The translations under genes and the position numbers were made by a program. From Pseudodesulfovibrio nedwellii (lineage in GTDB: Bacteria; Desulfobacterota; Desulfovibrionia; Desulfovibrionales; Desulfovibrionaceae): a stretch of 64,000 bases of DNA. The notes under the pieces were generated by a model that saw nothing but the letters and a program-made list of their open reading frames with translations, was not told where the DNA came from and searched no databases. Below, in pieces: positions 19,877 to 29,153 of this stretch (position 1 is the first letter of the stretch; every line of letters starts with the position of its first letter). The stretch is from NCBI RefSeq assembly GCF_027923765.1, contig NZ_AP026709.1, forward strand, positions 491,501 through 555,500, written 5' to 3'.

Positions 19877-21055
19877 TTATAGACCAAGCCCTTGTTTCTC
19901 AGGAGAAAACGGTGAGAGTTTTCTCAAGTTTTCTATGATAGGGGGCAGAGTTTTCAGTACGAAATCAATTTCTTCTTCCGTGTTGAAGCGACTCAGGCTG
20001 AATCTGATCGAACCATGCGCAAAAGTGAATGGAACATCCATTGCCCGGAGGACATGAGACGGTTCTAGGCTGCCGGATGTACAGGCTGAACCGGAACTGG
20101 CTGCAATGCCTACCTGATCGATCATTAAGAGGATGGCCTCGCCTTCGACATAGCCGAAAGAGATGTTCGACGTATTGGGCAGGCGGTTGTTTTTGTCGCC
20201 GTTGAGAATCGAATTAGGGATAGCGGCAAGCAGGCCGTTTTCCAATTTATCTCGCAAGGCACGAACTTTGGTGTTTTCTGTGTCCATATTTTTATGGGCC
20301 AGTTCACACGCTTTACCCAGAGCGATAATGCCTGTGGTATTTTCAGTGCCTGCACGACGGCTGCCTTCCTGATGACCGCCAATGAGAAATGGACGGAAGG
20401 GCGATCTTTTGCGGACAAATAGGGCCCCAACGCCTTTGGGAGCGTGTAGCTTGTGCCCGGATAAGGATAGCATGTCCACCGGGACGTTCTTGAGGTCGAT
20501 AGGAACTTTGCCAACCGCCTGAACTGCGTCAGTGTGGAAAAGTACGTCGTTGTCCTTGGCAATTTTAGCCATTTCTTCAATCGGATAAATATTGCCGGTT
20601 TCGTTATTGGCCCACATGATGGAAATGATGGCTGTATCAGGACGGATAGCCGCTTTGTATTCATCCATATCAAGACGGCCGTGTTCATCCGTACCCAGAT
20701 ATGTAACTTCGTAGTCATCCTTTTTTTCGAGGAATTTACAAAAACTTAGAACAGCAGGATGTTCCACTGCGGTGGTGATGATGTGCCGTTTTTTCGGTTG
20801 GGCGGTCAGAGCTGATCTGATAGCGGTGTTGTCAGATTCCGAACCACAGGAAGTGAAGAGAATTTCTTCGGGCAGGCAATTGAGGGTCTTGGCGACCGAT
20901 GCACGTGCCTTTTTTATTTCTACGCCAACCTGACCACCGAAGCGGTGCATGGACGAGGGATTTCCGTAGAGTTCAGAAAAGTACGGCTTGATGGCTTCGA
21001 AGACAGCCGGATCAACCTGAGTTGTCGCGTTGTTGTCGAGATAGATAGTCTTCAT
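19877..21055 (-). CDS. nifS: cysteine desulfurase NifS
   Basis: Takes sulfur from cysteine for Fe-S cluster assembly. The 392 residues show the PLP lysine Lys202 in SGHKLHAPKG and the mobile catalytic Cys325 in SSGSACTSGS, as in class I NifS/IscS enzymes. It starts two bases after nifU. In the absence of nif structural genes in the window, the pair probably serves general Fe-S assembly, as seen in other anaerobes with NIF-type systems (established for e.g. epsilonproteobacteria; inference here). Confidence 0.95.
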   Translation of the reverse strand: MKTIYLDNNATTQVDPAVFEAIKPYFSELYGNPSSMHRFGGQVGVEIKKARASVAKTLNCLPEEILFTSCGSESDNTAIRSALTAQPKKRHIITTAVEHPAVLSFCKFLEKKDDYEVTYLGTDEHGRLDMDEYKAAIRPDTAIISIMWANNETGNIYPIEEMAKIAKDNDVLFHTDAVQAVGKVPIDLKNVPVDMLSLSGHKLHAPKGVGALFVRKRSPFRPFLIGGHQEGSRRAGTENTTGIIALGKACELAHKNMDTENTKVRALRDKLENGLLAAIPNSILNGDKNNRLPNTSNISFGYVEGEAILLMIDQVGIAASSGSACTSGSLEPSHVLRAMDVPFTFAHGSIRFSLSRFNTEEEIDFVLKTLPPIIENLRKLSPFSPEKQGLGL

Positions 21056-21057
21056 TA

Positions 21058-21912
21058 TTATGCCTCCCGTACCGTGAGGTCTGGGTCGACCTTTTCTCGG
21101 AGTTTGCCTTCCACCAGATTGTGCAGGGTGGCTTGGCTAGAAGGGCAACCGGAACACATGCCCATGAATTGAACCACGACCATACCGCCGTCAATGTCCA
21201 CCAGCCTGATATCTCCACCGTCGGCTTGTAATGCCGGGCGGATGTCATCATCAATGACTGATTCGATGAGGTGCATGCGCTGGATGTTGGTCATGCCCTG
21301 TGCCGGGAAAGCCGGTTTGGAGGAGGGCGTTTCACAAACGGATTCACCATGGGCCTGAGCCAGAAGTTTTTCCAGATCACCAATGCATTTCCCACATCCG
21401 CCACCGGCTTTGGTGAAGTTAGTGACATCTTCTACTGTCTGAAGATCATTTTCCTTGATGGCGTGAAGAATTTCTTCATCAAAAATACCAAAACATTCAC
21501 AGATGAGTTCACCCTCATGGGAGTGCTCTGCCTGAGGCGGAGCTTCGCCGCGCATGTTTTTCAGTGCTTGCTCAAGAGCTTCCTGTCCCATGACTGAACA
21601 GTGCATTTTCTCTCTGGGCAGTCCCCCCAGATATTCAGCGATATCCTTATTGGTCAGCTTCTCAGCTTCTTCAACAGGCTTGCCGATGAGCAGTTCCGTG
21701 AGGGCAGAGCTGGACGCGATTGCGCTGGCACAGCCGAAAGTTTGAAATTTTGCATCTGTGATGATGCCGTTGTCGTCCACTTGAATGTAGAGCGTCAAGG
21801 CATCTCCGCAGGCCAGAGATCCGACTTCTCCCACTCCGTCCGCGTTATCAATGGTTCCAACATTCCGAGGATTGAGGAAATGGTCTTTTACCTTATCTGT
21901 ATATTCCCACAT
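21058..21912 (-). CDS. nifU: Fe-S cluster scaffold NifU (three-domain)
   Basis: The 284 residues form the complete modular NifU. The IscU-type domain has Cys35, Cys61 and Cys105; the central [2Fe-2S] BFD-like domain has Cys138, Cys140, Cys173 and Cys176; the C-terminal Nfu domain has Cys253-x2-Cys256. The frame is open further upstream, but the ATG at 21912 has GGAG at the right distance and begins with the conserved MWEYTDKVKDHF. It is cotranscribed with nifS. Confidence 0.95.
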   Translation of the reverse strand: MWEYTDKVKDHFLNPRNVGTIDNADGVGEVGSLACGDALTLYIQVDDNGIITDAKFQTFGCASAIASSSALTELLIGKPVEEAEKLTNKDIAEYLGGLPREKMHCSVMGQEALEQALKNMRGEAPPQAEHSHEGELICECFGIFDEEILHAIKENDLQTVEDVTNFTKAGGGCGKCIGDLEKLLAQAHGESVCETPSSKPAFPAQGMTNIQRMHLIESVIDDDIRPALQADGGDIRLVDIDGGMVVVQFMGMCSGCPSSQATLHNLVEGKLREKVDPDLTVREA

Positions 21913-21979
21913 GATTGTCTCCAATAGTGCTGATATTTTTATCGTCAGACAGTGATAATCATTAATCACCAAAGGTCAA

Positions 21980-22240
21980 TTACAGAGACATAAGTCCTGG
22001 AACCTGAGCTGCCTTTTCATAGATTTCCATAACATGATCCGAGGAGTACATGGTTGAAATCATGGTGATGCTCGTATATTTCCCTGTCTTTGATTGACGG
22101 AGCTTCAGTTCTTCTTTCGGAAACAATTCTTTGAATTGATCGAGATTACCTGCAGGTACTATAAATTTATATACATATGGACAAGGCCATTGATGGTGTC
22201 CATCCAACGCTTGCTTGAATTGTTCTCGCTTGTCTGTCAT
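21980..22240 (-). CDS. DUF493 (YbeD-like) family protein
   Basis: 86-residue ferredoxin-like-fold protein matching the DUF493/YbeD family in its WPCPYVYKFIVP start and the central strand of the pattern TSITMISTMYSSDHVMEIYEK. AGGAG precedes the ATG at 22240. It lies 67 bases upstream of nifU on the same strand and may be the first gene of that operon. YbeD in E. coli is a small ACT-like protein of unclear role. Confidence 0.75.
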   Translation of the reverse strand: MTDKREQFKQALDGHHQWPCPYVYKFIVPAGNLDQFKELFPKEELKLRQSKTGKYTSITMISTMYSSDHVMEIYEKAAQVPGLMSL

Positions 22241-22450
22241 ATAATTCTCCTATCTATACTAGATGGTAGCGGTCTATATTAAATTTATTCAATCTGTCAA
22301 AAGTTGAAAGATTGCCTTCAAAGATATAAATATTTGAGTTAAATGCAATGAGACTAAAGTAAAATTATAACATCATTTTCTAACGGGTTTTAATATGCTG
22401 TTTTTATCATCGGATTTCAAAATGGAAATACGCGATAATAATGAGGAAAA

Positions 22451-24589
22451 ATGAGCGATACTGTTGATGTTCTCGTCGTGGATGACGAACGAATCAATCT
22501 CAAATTGGTCGAAGGCATACTCAAAGGGTATGACTTTAATCTTGTAACAGCGTTGTCCGGGGCTCAGGCCTTAGAGTGTCTGTCCAATCATGATTTTGCA
22601 GTAGCTCTACTGGATGTCATGATGCCCGGTATGGATGGCTTCGAACTTGCCGAACGGATTCGTAGCTCCGAGTCCACTCGTGATATACCAATAATTTTCA
22701 TTACGGCCATAAGCAAGGACCAGCGACATGTTTTTCGTGGATACGAACTTGGAGCGGTTGATTATTTATTCAAGCCTGTCGAGCCAGAGGTGCTTCGGAG
22801 CAAGATGAATATCTTTGCCGATTTGCATCGTAAAAAGCGGCATCTGGAAGAAACGACATATCGCCTTGAGGCCACGGTGAAGCAATTGGAGGCATCCAAG
22901 GCTGCATTGGAAAAGTCCGAGCAGCGATATCGGCTGGTTGCTGATTATAATTATGATTGGGAGTGCTGGATAGGTCCAGAGGGAGATATTCGGTATATTT
23001 CGCCATCGTGCGAACGTATCAGTGGATATTCTCCTGATGCCTATGTGCAGGACCCAGATCTTTTTGGGAAAATAGTTCATCCCGATGATCGGCCGGGATG
23101 GTTCAGTTTCATGAATGATGAAGCTGTTGGAGGCGACGAGAATCTTGATTTTAGAATTTATGACTCCAACGTCAAGGTCCGGTGGTTGAGTCTTATCAAG
23201 CATGCAATTAGGACCGAAGAAGGGACCAATCTTGGCATCAGAATAAGCATGCGTGATATTACCAATCGAAAACGCATGGAAGAGCAACTCAAACATAGTG
23301 CCCTCCACGACACACTCACAGGGCTGCCGAATCGAGTTTTATTTTTGGACAGATTGAGCCAAGCCGTTGATAGATCTGTTGAGGATAGTGATTACTACGC
23401 TGCCTTGTTTATCAATCTGGATAGATTTCAAGCTGTCAATGATCACTATGGACATGCTGTTGGGGATACGTTGATGATGCGTATCAGCGAGAATTTGAAG
23501 GGGATCGTTCGGCCATTGGATACGGTTGCCCGTTTTGGCGGAGATGAATTCGGAATATTGATTCATGAGATGGACAATGTGTTGGATGTACAGGCGCTAA
23601 TTAAAGAAATTCATAATTCATTTAGTAAATCTGTTGAAGTTGAAGGTATTAAGTTCAACGTATCTGCCAGCATCGGATATGATATTGCCTCTGGTACACA
23701 GGTGGAGTCGGAGGAGCTTGTTCACAACGCACAGGTTGCCATGAATGAAGCCAAAGATAGCGGTAAAAATCGTTATGTAGCTTATCATAAGAGCATGCGT
23801 GAAGGCGTGATCAACATTTTAGCTGTTGAAAATGATCTCAAGAGAGCTTTGAAGGCTCGAGAGTTTGAAGCTTATTATCAACCTATTGTGAATTTGGCGG
23901 ATGGTAGGCTTTATGGATTTGAGGCACTTGCTCGTTGGAATCATCCAGAGCGGGGGATGGTCAATCCCGGTGAGTTTATTCCGGTAGCCGAAGAGACTGG
24001 GTTGATTGTTGAGCTTGGTATGCAGATACTTGAGCAGGCATGCGGTGTCATGAATACTTGGCGTAAGAAACATCCGATTGCTTCGGAATTGACTATTGCC
24101 GTCAATATCTCAGCCAAGCAGTTTGGGGAATCCTCACTGGCTGCGGATGTGGCAAGTCTCTTGGAACGCTCCGGATTGCCTTCATACTGTCTTAAATTGG
24201 AGATTACGGAAACTGTTGTCATGTTGGATGCCATGAAATCAACCAATCAGCTGAATCTTTTGAAAGACCTCGGAATTTTGTTGTCTATCGACGATTTTGG
24301 AACCGGTTATTCCTCCATGAGTTATTTGCAAAAGTTCCCCACGGATCAACTAAAGATTGATTTGAGCTTTGTGCAGCGGATGGAATCGGCTCCTGAAAAT
24401 ATAGAAATTATAAGAGCCATTGTGAATATGGCGCATAGTTTACGCCTTCGTGTTGTGGCGGAGGGCATCGAAACCGAGAGGCAAAGGGACTTGCTTTATT
24501 CATTGCAATGCGATTACGGTCAGGGATATTTATATTCGAAGCCGCTGTGTGAAGCGGATGCCGAAGATTTTGTTAAGAATTCTGAATAA
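22451..24589 (+). CDS. response regulator with PAS, GGDEF and EAL domains
   Basis: 712 residues. Domains in order: receiver (1-125, phosphoacceptor Asp55), coiled linker (about 128-160), PAS (about 165-275), GGDEF (about 285-440) and EAL (about 455-700). The GGDEF motif is intact at 363-367, with a complete RxxD inhibitory site (RPLD, 354-357). The EAL motif is intact at 491-493, followed by the ETVVMLD, DDFGTGYSS and AEGIET catalytic blocks. Both c-di-GMP synthesis and hydrolysis are therefore possible, switched by phosphorylation or a PAS ligand. No partner kinase is adjacent. Confidence 0.93.
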   Translation: MSDTVDVLVVDDERINLKLVEGILKGYDFNLVTALSGAQALECLSNHDFAVALLDVMMPGMDGFELAERIRSSESTRDIPIIFITAISKDQRHVFRGYELGAVDYLFKPVEPEVLRSKMNIFADLHRKKRHLEETTYRLEATVKQLEASKAALEKSEQRYRLVADYNYDWECWIGPEGDIRYISPSCERISGYSPDAYVQDPDLFGKIVHPDDRPGWFSFMNDEAVGGDENLDFRIYDSNVKVRWLSLIKHAIRTEEGTNLGIRISMRDITNRKRMEEQLKHSALHDTLTGLPNRVLFLDRLSQAVDRSVEDSDYYAALFINLDRFQAVNDHYGHAVGDTLMMRISENLKGIVRPLDTVARFGGDEFGILIHEMDNVLDVQALIKEIHNSFSKSVEVEGIKFNVSASIGYDIASGTQVESEELVHNAQVAMNEAKDSGKNRYVAYHKSMREGVINILAVENDLKRALKAREFEAYYQPIVNLADGRLYGFEALARWNHPERGMVNPGEFIPVAEETGLIVELGMQILEQACGVMNTWRKKHPIASELTIAVNISAKQFGESSLAADVASLLERSGLPSYCLKLEITETVVMLDAMKSTNQLNLLKDLGILLSIDDFGTGYSSMSYLQKFPTDQLKIDLSFVQRMESAPENIEIIRAIVNMAHSLRLRVVAEGIETERQRDLLYSLQCDYGQGYLYSKPLCEADAEDFVKNSE

Positions 24590-24623
24590 ATCGCAAGACT
24601 AGAAAGCAATTGGAGCTGTGTCC

Positions 24624-24806
24624 ATGAACCTCAGTGCCCCGCAGTTGATCACCTGGATCATCGGAGTCCTCATCGGCCTTCTCGGTATACTTATTCAAAT
24701 CGATGTTATGTCTGTTCCCGCTTTGGAAAATGTGATTCAGCCGTTTTGGCTGGTCTCAACCGGATTCATCGTTCTGGCAGTATCCAACGTGTTCCGCAGT
24801 TTGTAG
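24624..24806 (+). CDS. small membrane protein, two helices
   Basis: 60 residues with two hydrophobic helices (about 8-28 and 38-56). The ATG at 24624 is correctly spaced from GGAG at 24612-24615; a GTG at 24618 is too close. No family is recognised. It follows the GGDEF/EAL gene by 34 bases and is followed by a second small membrane protein. Confidence 0.65.
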   Translation: MNLSAPQLITWIIGVLIGLLGILIQIDVMSVPALENVIQPFWLVSTGFIVLAVSNVFRSL

Positions 24807-24859
24807 GCGGTTTTTCCCTTGAAAAAGATCAATCGACCGGAAGGTCCCGGAGTCTTTGC

Positions 24860-25027
24860 ATGAATTTGTTGCGGCTGAATATTTGGCGAAAGATGATCCT
24901 GGCAGGTTTTGTGGTGGCTGTTGTTGCCATGTTTGCCATTGATTGGGGGTATCATTTCCATATAGGTCACGTCGTTCGTCTTTTCGTGGGCGCAGCAGCT
25001 TTCTGGTTGGCTGTAGACCGACTGTAA
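24860..25027 (+). CDS. second small membrane protein
   Basis: 55 residues with two hydrophobic stretches (about 10-26 and 36-53), preceded by GGAG at 24849-24852. The open frame extends upstream into the previous gene, but the ribosome-binding site supports this ATG. No family recognised; it is probably cotranscribed with the preceding small gene. Confidence 0.55.
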   Translation: MNLLRLNIWRKMILAGFVVAVVAMFAIDWGYHFHIGHVVRLFVGAAAFWLAVDRL

Positions 25028-25252
25028 AGTTAGACCGATCAGTCCATGATCTCGTATGGCTACCATAGATAGACAGGCGGTAAACTATAAAGAGCTGGTT
25101 AAGAATGACGAGTTCGCAATATGTTTTTTTTCTTTGATGTTTTGATTAAGTAAACACTGAAAATGAAAAAGCTGGAATGAATTACGAAACAGCTTGACCT
25201 TTCCAAGGGACAGGACTAGTTGTCTTTTTTAGAAACGAAAAGGATTTTCCCA

Positions 25253-25363
25253 ATGCAGCGTGATTTGAACACCATTTCCAACATCCCCGCCAGCCTAGTA
25301 GTGGTCAGCGTATGCGTCGTAGTAGACGTAGTAGTATGCGGTGTCAAAACGGACGCGCCATAA
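25253..25363 (+). CDS. valine-rich leader peptide of the ilvBN attenuator
   Basis: A 36-codon frame starts at the ATG at 25253, with AAGGA at 25240-25244. Eleven of its 36 residues are Val, concentrated in the run SLVVVSVCVVVDVVVCGV, together with two Ile and two Leu. It stops 24 bases before a strong terminator hairpin and about 105 bases before ilvB. This is the organisation of the ilv/ivb leader peptides, where stalling at branched-chain codons controls termination. The Val emphasis resembles E. coli ivbL. It is too short for routine gene calling. Confidence 0.85.
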   Translation: MQRDLNTISNIPASLVVVSVCVVVDVVVCGVKTDAP

Positions 25364-25387
25364 CGGGATCATTTTTAACGAATTTTC

Positions 25388-25423
25388 AACCCCCGTCGGT
25401 GCATCCGGCGGGGGTTTTTCTTT
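25388..25423 (+). terminator. ilvBN transcription attenuator
   Basis: A 12-bp GC-rich stem (25388-25399 with 25405-25416, one G-T pair) and a TGCAT loop are followed by a T-rich tail. ACGGG at 25363-25367, just at the leader stop, can pair with CCCGT at 25392-25396 in the first arm. That is a possible but short antiterminator. Confidence 0.85.
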
Positions 25424-25467
25424 TGAATCCCGCCAAACGCTCCGGGGCACACATGAGGAGATGAGTA

Positions 25468-27144
25468 ATGAAATTGAGTGGTGCGGAAATTATTATCAAA
25501 TTGTTGGAACGGCAGGGAATAGATACTATCGCAGGTATCCCTGGTGGTGCCAATCTGCCCATGTATGATGCGTTGGGGCAGAGTGACTCCATTCGGCATA
25601 TTCTGACCCGCCATGAGCAGGGAGCCGGCTTTATTGCTCAGGGCATGGCTCGCGTTACGGGCAAGCCGGCGGTGTTTTTCGCTACCTCCGGGCCGGGAGC
25701 GACCAATACCTTGACGGCTATTGCCGATGCCAAGCTTGATTCCATCCCTATTATCTGTATTACCGGGCAGGTGCCGCTTTCCATGATCGGTACTGACGCT
25801 TTTCAGGAAGTCGACACATATGGCCTGAGCGTTCCCATTACGAAGCATAATTTTCTTGTTCGTTCCGTAAAAGATTTGCTTGACGTCATACCTGCTGCGT
25901 TTCGTATAGCGTCAAGTGGTCGGCCCGGGCCTGTGGTTGTTGATGTTCCCAAAGATGTGCAGATGGCCATGTGTGAATTTGATGCGTGGTCGGAAATTGG
26001 CGAACGTGAACCGACTGAGGAGTTGATCCCGGCCGAAATCAGACGGGCTGCTGATATGATTAACAAGGCGGAAAGGCCTGTTTTGTATCTTGGCGGTGGC
26101 GTTATTCAATCCGATTCGGCTGCCGAGGCCCTTGCTTTGGCGGAAAAGGCGGGTATCCCGTCCGCAATGACCCTTATGGGGTTGGGGGTTATTCCGACGG
26201 ATAATCCGCTCTGTTTGGGAATGCTGGGTATGCATGCGGCCCGTTATACCAATATGGCCTTGGAAGAATGTGATTTGCTTGTTGCCGTGGGTGTGCGTTT
26301 TGATGACCGTGCAACCGGCAAGGTTCCGGAATTTTGTCCCAATGCTAAAGTGATTCATATGGATATCGATCCGAGTGAATTGGATAAAATTAAAACATCC
26401 ACAGCATCTGTCACTGGCGACGTCCTTGATATTTTTCAAGCCTTGATTCCACAGGTTGAGGAAAAGGTACGCGAAGTATGGAATGCGCAGGTTCAGGCGT
26501 TGAAGAATGATCATCCAATGTTGATACCGCATGCCGAGGACCCGACATCAGCGTATGGAGTCGTGTTGAAAGCGGCTGAACTGGCCGGAGAAACTGCGAT
26601 TGTATGTACTGATGTCGGGCAGCATCAGATGCGGACCGCTCAAGTATATCCTTTCAAACATCCGCGCCAATGGCTGACATCTGGTGGTCTTGGCACCATG
26701 GGATTTGGTATGCCCGCATCAATTGGTGCCGCTTTGGCAGCCCCGGATCGTTCAGTGATTTGTTTCAGCGGTGACGGTTCGATTATGATGAATATTCAGG
26801 ACTTGGCTACAGCCATGGAATACGACATCCCGATCAAGATCATTTTGACCAACAACAATGCGCTTGGTTTGGTTCGTCAGCAACAGGATCTGTTTTACGG
26901 CAAACGGTATTTTGCTTCCGATTATTCAAAAAGCGTCGATTTTATCAAAATTGCGGATGGGTTTGGTATCAATACTCATGATTTGGGCACAAGTAGCAAT
27001 CCCGCCAAGACGTTGGAAGAAGCGTTGGCGGAGTCTGGTCCGTCCTTGATCCATGTGCCCCTTAGTCCCGATGACCCTGTCTATCCGATGGTCCCTCCGG
27101 GTGCTGCGAATTCTGAAATGATTGGAGGTGAGAAAAATGTGTAA
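25468..27144 (+). CDS. ilvB: acetolactate synthase large subunit
   Basis: TPP-dependent enzyme of branched-chain amino acid synthesis, 558 residues. It has the N-terminal TPP pyrimidine domain with the catalytic Glu in RHEQGAGF, the central domain, and the C-terminal TPP/Mg site GDGSIMM ... [12 protein letters not shown] stands before the ATG. It overlaps ilvN by eight bases. Expression is predicted to be controlled by the valine-rich leader and attenuator just upstream. Confidence 0.95.
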   Translation: MKLSGAEIIIKLLERQGIDTIAGIPGGANLPMYDALGQSDSIRHILTRHEQGAGFIAQGMARVTGKPAVFFATSGPGATNTLTAIADAKLDSIPIICITGQVPLSMIGTDAFQEVDTYGLSVPITKHNFLVRSVKDLLDVIPAAFRIASSGRPGPVVVDVPKDVQMAMCEFDAWSEIGEREPTEELIPAEIRRAADMINKAERPVLYLGGGVIQSDSAAEALALAEKAGIPSAMTLMGLGVIPTDNPLCLGMLGMHAARYTNMALEECDLLVAVGVRFDDRATGKVPEFCPNAKVIHMDIDPSELDKIKTSTASVTGDVLDIFQALIPQVEEKVREVWNAQVQALKNDHPMLIPHAEDPTSAYGVVLKAAELAGETAIVCTDVGQHQMRTAQVYPFKHPRQWLTSGGLGTMGFGMPASIGAALAAPDRSVICFSGDGSIMMNIQDLATAMEYDIPIKIILTNNNALGLVRQQQDLFYGKRYFASDYSKSVDFIKIADGFGINTHDLGTSSNPAKTLEEALAESGPSLIHVPLSPDDPVYPMVPPGAANSEMIGGEKNV

Positions 27145-27415
27145 GCAAACGGTTCTCGAGTTGTCGGTGAACAATCATCCCGGTGTGATGTCTCATATTT
27201 GTGGGCTTTTTGCCCGCAGGGCCTACAACGTTGAAGGTATTGCCTGTATGCCGATTAATGGCGGTGGCAAGAGTAAAATATGGTTGCTTGTCAACGCGGA
27301 TCATCGACTGGATCAAATGATTAAACAGGTAGACAAACTGGAAGACGTTTTAGGGGTAGAGCGTCACGACCACGGACATGAGGTTTTTATGAAAATGTCT
27401 GAATTTGTTCAATAA
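27137..27415 (+). CDS. ilvN: acetolactate synthase small (regulatory) subunit
   Basis: 92-residue ACT-domain subunit (the short, IlvN-like type) that confers valine feedback. The ACT fold is visible in [29 protein letters not shown]. The ATG at 27137 has GGAGG at 27124-27128; the earlier in-frame start at 27122 lacks one. A terminator follows at 27440. Confidence 0.93.
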   Translation: MCKQTVLELSVNNHPGVMSHICGLFARRAYNVEGIACMPINGGGKSKIWLLVNADHRLDQMIKQVDKLEDVLGVERHDHGHEVFMKMSEFVQ

Positions 27416-27439
27416 AAAAAGAATATGAGCTTCTGTGTG

Positions 27440-27470
27440 AAAGGCCGACAAAATGTCGGCCTTTTTTTTG
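27440..27470 (+). terminator. terminator of ilvBN
   Basis: A 10-bp stem (27440-27449 with 27455-27464) and an AAAAT loop, followed by a run of eight T. Confidence 0.9.
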
Positions 27471-27555
27471 TGTATGAAACATGCCCCCCTAAAGATAGTG
27501 CCGAACTCGTCGATAACACATACGGAAGACTTTAACTGCATCTCCGGGAGAGAGA

Positions 27556-28389
27556 ATGTCGCTGTCCGATATTGAAAAGAATTTTTTGTATACGTATTCC
27601 TCCCAACTGTTGCAGCAGGATATGCTGACAAATCAGCTGTTTGGTGCGTCCAAGATGGGACAAGATCTTCGAAGTCTTGTCCTTGGTGGTCCTGTGCGTG
27701 CAGAAACTTTTACCAATCCTTTTGAAGAGGCCATCAGCGGGCAGTTGCGGTCTGATGCCGGGGCAACTCGACAGGCGTCTCGGAACGTTGGAGAAGCTGC
27801 CTCTATGGTTGGTGTGGCACGGACCGACATGGCGACCATCGCTGATGCTCTGGAAGATATGGAAGATATTATCGACAAGATTAATACCGGAGAACTTGAT
27901 GAAAATAGTGCAGTTGTCAAGGCTGACTACGATGCACTCTTGGACAAAATAACAGGTACGATTTCCAATTCGGATTACAACGGTATTGCCCTGTTGGATG
28001 GTTCTCAGTGGGGAACGGACCAGATTGATGCCACAGGCAATGTGCACATTCAATCCAGCAAAAGTGGTGGCTTTGATGTCACGTTTCATAATGTCGATGG
28101 ATATGATTGGACGGTGTTTGACAGTGCAGACCTCGTGGATGCCGGAGACAGAGCAACTCAATTGGCATCTGTTCAATCCTATTTGTCGGATATGAGTGCT
28201 ATTCAGGATGTTTACGCTGGTAAAGAGGACAGTTTGCAGGCGCAGGAACTTCATTTACAGAGTCAAGCGCAACTTCTCGATCAGGCCGCACAGATGCGCA
28301 AGCCTTCTGACCCGAGTTATTCTATGGAGCAACTCTTGGCGGACCTTATTATTAGAGAAAGTGGAACGTTATTCGATAGCAACGGTTAG
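27556..28389 (+). CDS. flagellin-like protein
   Basis: 277 residues. The stretch at about 85-155 (repeated Ala/Met heptads, then an NSDYNGIALLDGSQW-like block) matches the N-terminal helical domain of flagellins, where the equivalent reads TxFNGxxLLDG. A helical C-terminus rich in Gln follows, but the usual flagellin termini (NTN and LL-R ends) are absent. It is therefore a divergent or partial flagellin relative rather than a filament protein. GGGAGAGAG precedes the ATG. It stands alone between ilvBN and the tRNA cluster; export or assembly function is unproven. Confidence 0.6.
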   Translation: MSLSDIEKNFLYTYSSQLLQQDMLTNQLFGASKMGQDLRSLVLGGPVRAETFTNPFEEAISGQLRSDAGATRQASRNVGEAASMVGVARTDMATIADALEDMEDIIDKINTGELDENSAVVKADYDALLDKITGTISNSDYNGIALLDGSQWGTDQIDATGNVHIQSSKSGGFDVTFHNVDGYDWTVFDSADLVDAGDRATQLASVQSYLSDMSAIQDVYAGKEDSLQAQELHLQSQAQLLDQAAQMRKPSDPSYSMEQLLADLIIRESGTLFDSNG

Positions 28390-28455
28390 TGAACTTTTGG
28401 TAAGGAAAAGTATACAACGGGGCATTAAATTGATGTTTTTTATGATGCAATAAGA

Positions 28456-28486
28456 AAACCGTCATCCCGATGTGGAATGGCGGTTT
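28456..28486 (-). terminator. terminator-like hairpin after tRNA-Thr (copy 1)
   Basis: AAACCGTCAT pairs with ATGGCGGTTT (one G-T pair), with a moderate T tail on the minus strand. It lies just past the 3' end of the tRNA-Thr gene. Confidence 0.6.
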
Positions 28487-28493
28487 CGATATA

Positions 28494-28569
28494 TGGAGCT
28501 GTCGAGCAGGATTGAACTGCCTACCTCGTCCTTACCAAGGACGCGCTCTACCAACTGAGCTACGACAGC
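28494..28569 (-). tRNA. tRNA-Thr (anticodon GGT), copy 1
   Basis: 76-nt cloverleaf on the minus strand with encoded CCA. The acceptor stem is GCTGTCG/CGACAGC and the anticodon loop TTGGTAA reads GGT. It is paired with the tRNA-Pro gene 67 bases upstream on the same strand. Confidence 0.95.
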
Positions 28570-28636
28570 CTTTGGTCAGGCTATGCTACGAAATGATGGG
28601 CCGACCGTGAGCCGGTCCATCGGGGTATTTCGTAAT

Positions 28637-28713
28637 TGGTCGGGATGAGAGGATTTGAACCTCCGGCCCCTTGACCCCCAGTCAAGTGCGCTACCAGACT
28701 GCGCTACATCCCG
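28637..28713 (-). tRNA. tRNA-Pro (anticodon GGG), copy 1
   Basis: 77-nt cloverleaf on the minus strand with encoded CCA. The acceptor stem is CGGGATG/CATCCCG; the anticodon loop CTGGGGG, between CTTGA and TCAAG, gives GGG with a G at position 37 as is usual for proline tRNAs. Its spacer to tRNA-Thr holds a GGACCGGCTC-type hairpin, probably a processing signal. Confidence 0.93.
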
Positions 28714-28893
28714 ACGCGAAGAGAGTAACTATATGTGACAGCGGAGAGTGTCAACCATTGATTGGTGTAATGTGTAAATCTTTTGATCCAAGTGAGTTAA
28801 GGAGGAAGAAGTGTCTGGTTGAGGAAGGAGAACGGGTGGTAAAGCTCAATAAAAACCGAGTTCTTTTATGTCTGAATTTTGGTGTCGAAATGA

Positions 28894-28930
28894 AAAAAAG
28901 AAAACCGCCAATCCGAAGATTAGCGGTTTT
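28894..28930 (-). terminator. terminator after tRNA-Thr (copy 2)
   Basis: AAAACCGC (28901-28908) pairs with GCGGTTTT (28923-28930), with four more pairs inside. On the minus strand it is followed by a C and a run of T. Confidence 0.8.
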
Positions 28931-28936
28931 AATATA

Positions 28937-29012
28937 TGGAGCTGACGAGCAGGATTGAACTGCCTACCTCGTCCTTACCAAGGACGCGCTCTACCGATTG
29001 AGCTACGTCAGC
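28937..29012 (-). tRNA. tRNA-Thr (anticodon GGT), copy 2
   Basis: 76-nt cloverleaf with encoded CCA and the same GGT anticodon. It differs from copy 1 by a compensated base pair in the acceptor stem (GCTGACG/CGTCAGC) and by one small D-loop change. Confidence 0.95.
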
Positions 29013-29076
29013 ATTCCGTCTGTTTTTGATGAAATGCTGGACCGATTTGACTCGGTCCAGCGGGGGATTCCATCAT

Positions 29077-29153
29077 TGGTCGGGATGAAAGGATTTGAAC
29101 CTTCGGCCCCTTGACCCCCAGTCAAGTGCGCTACCAGGCTGCGCTACATCCCG
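29077..29153 (-). tRNA. tRNA-Pro (anticodon GGG), copy 2
   Basis: 77-nt cloverleaf with encoded CCA and GGG anticodon, nearly identical to copy 1 (differences in the T arm and D arm only). The spacer to the following tRNA-Thr again contains a hairpin, GGACCGA...TCGGTCC. Confidence 0.93.

Noticed and set aside
25341-25568. Open frame overlapping the ilvB attenuator
   Set aside because: It runs through the leader stop and the terminator stem into ilvB in another frame; the attenuator explains the region better.
28671-28958. Open frame running across two tRNA genes and a terminator
   Set aside because: It overlaps tRNA-Pro, a terminator and tRNA-Thr on the opposite strand and has no ribosome-binding site.
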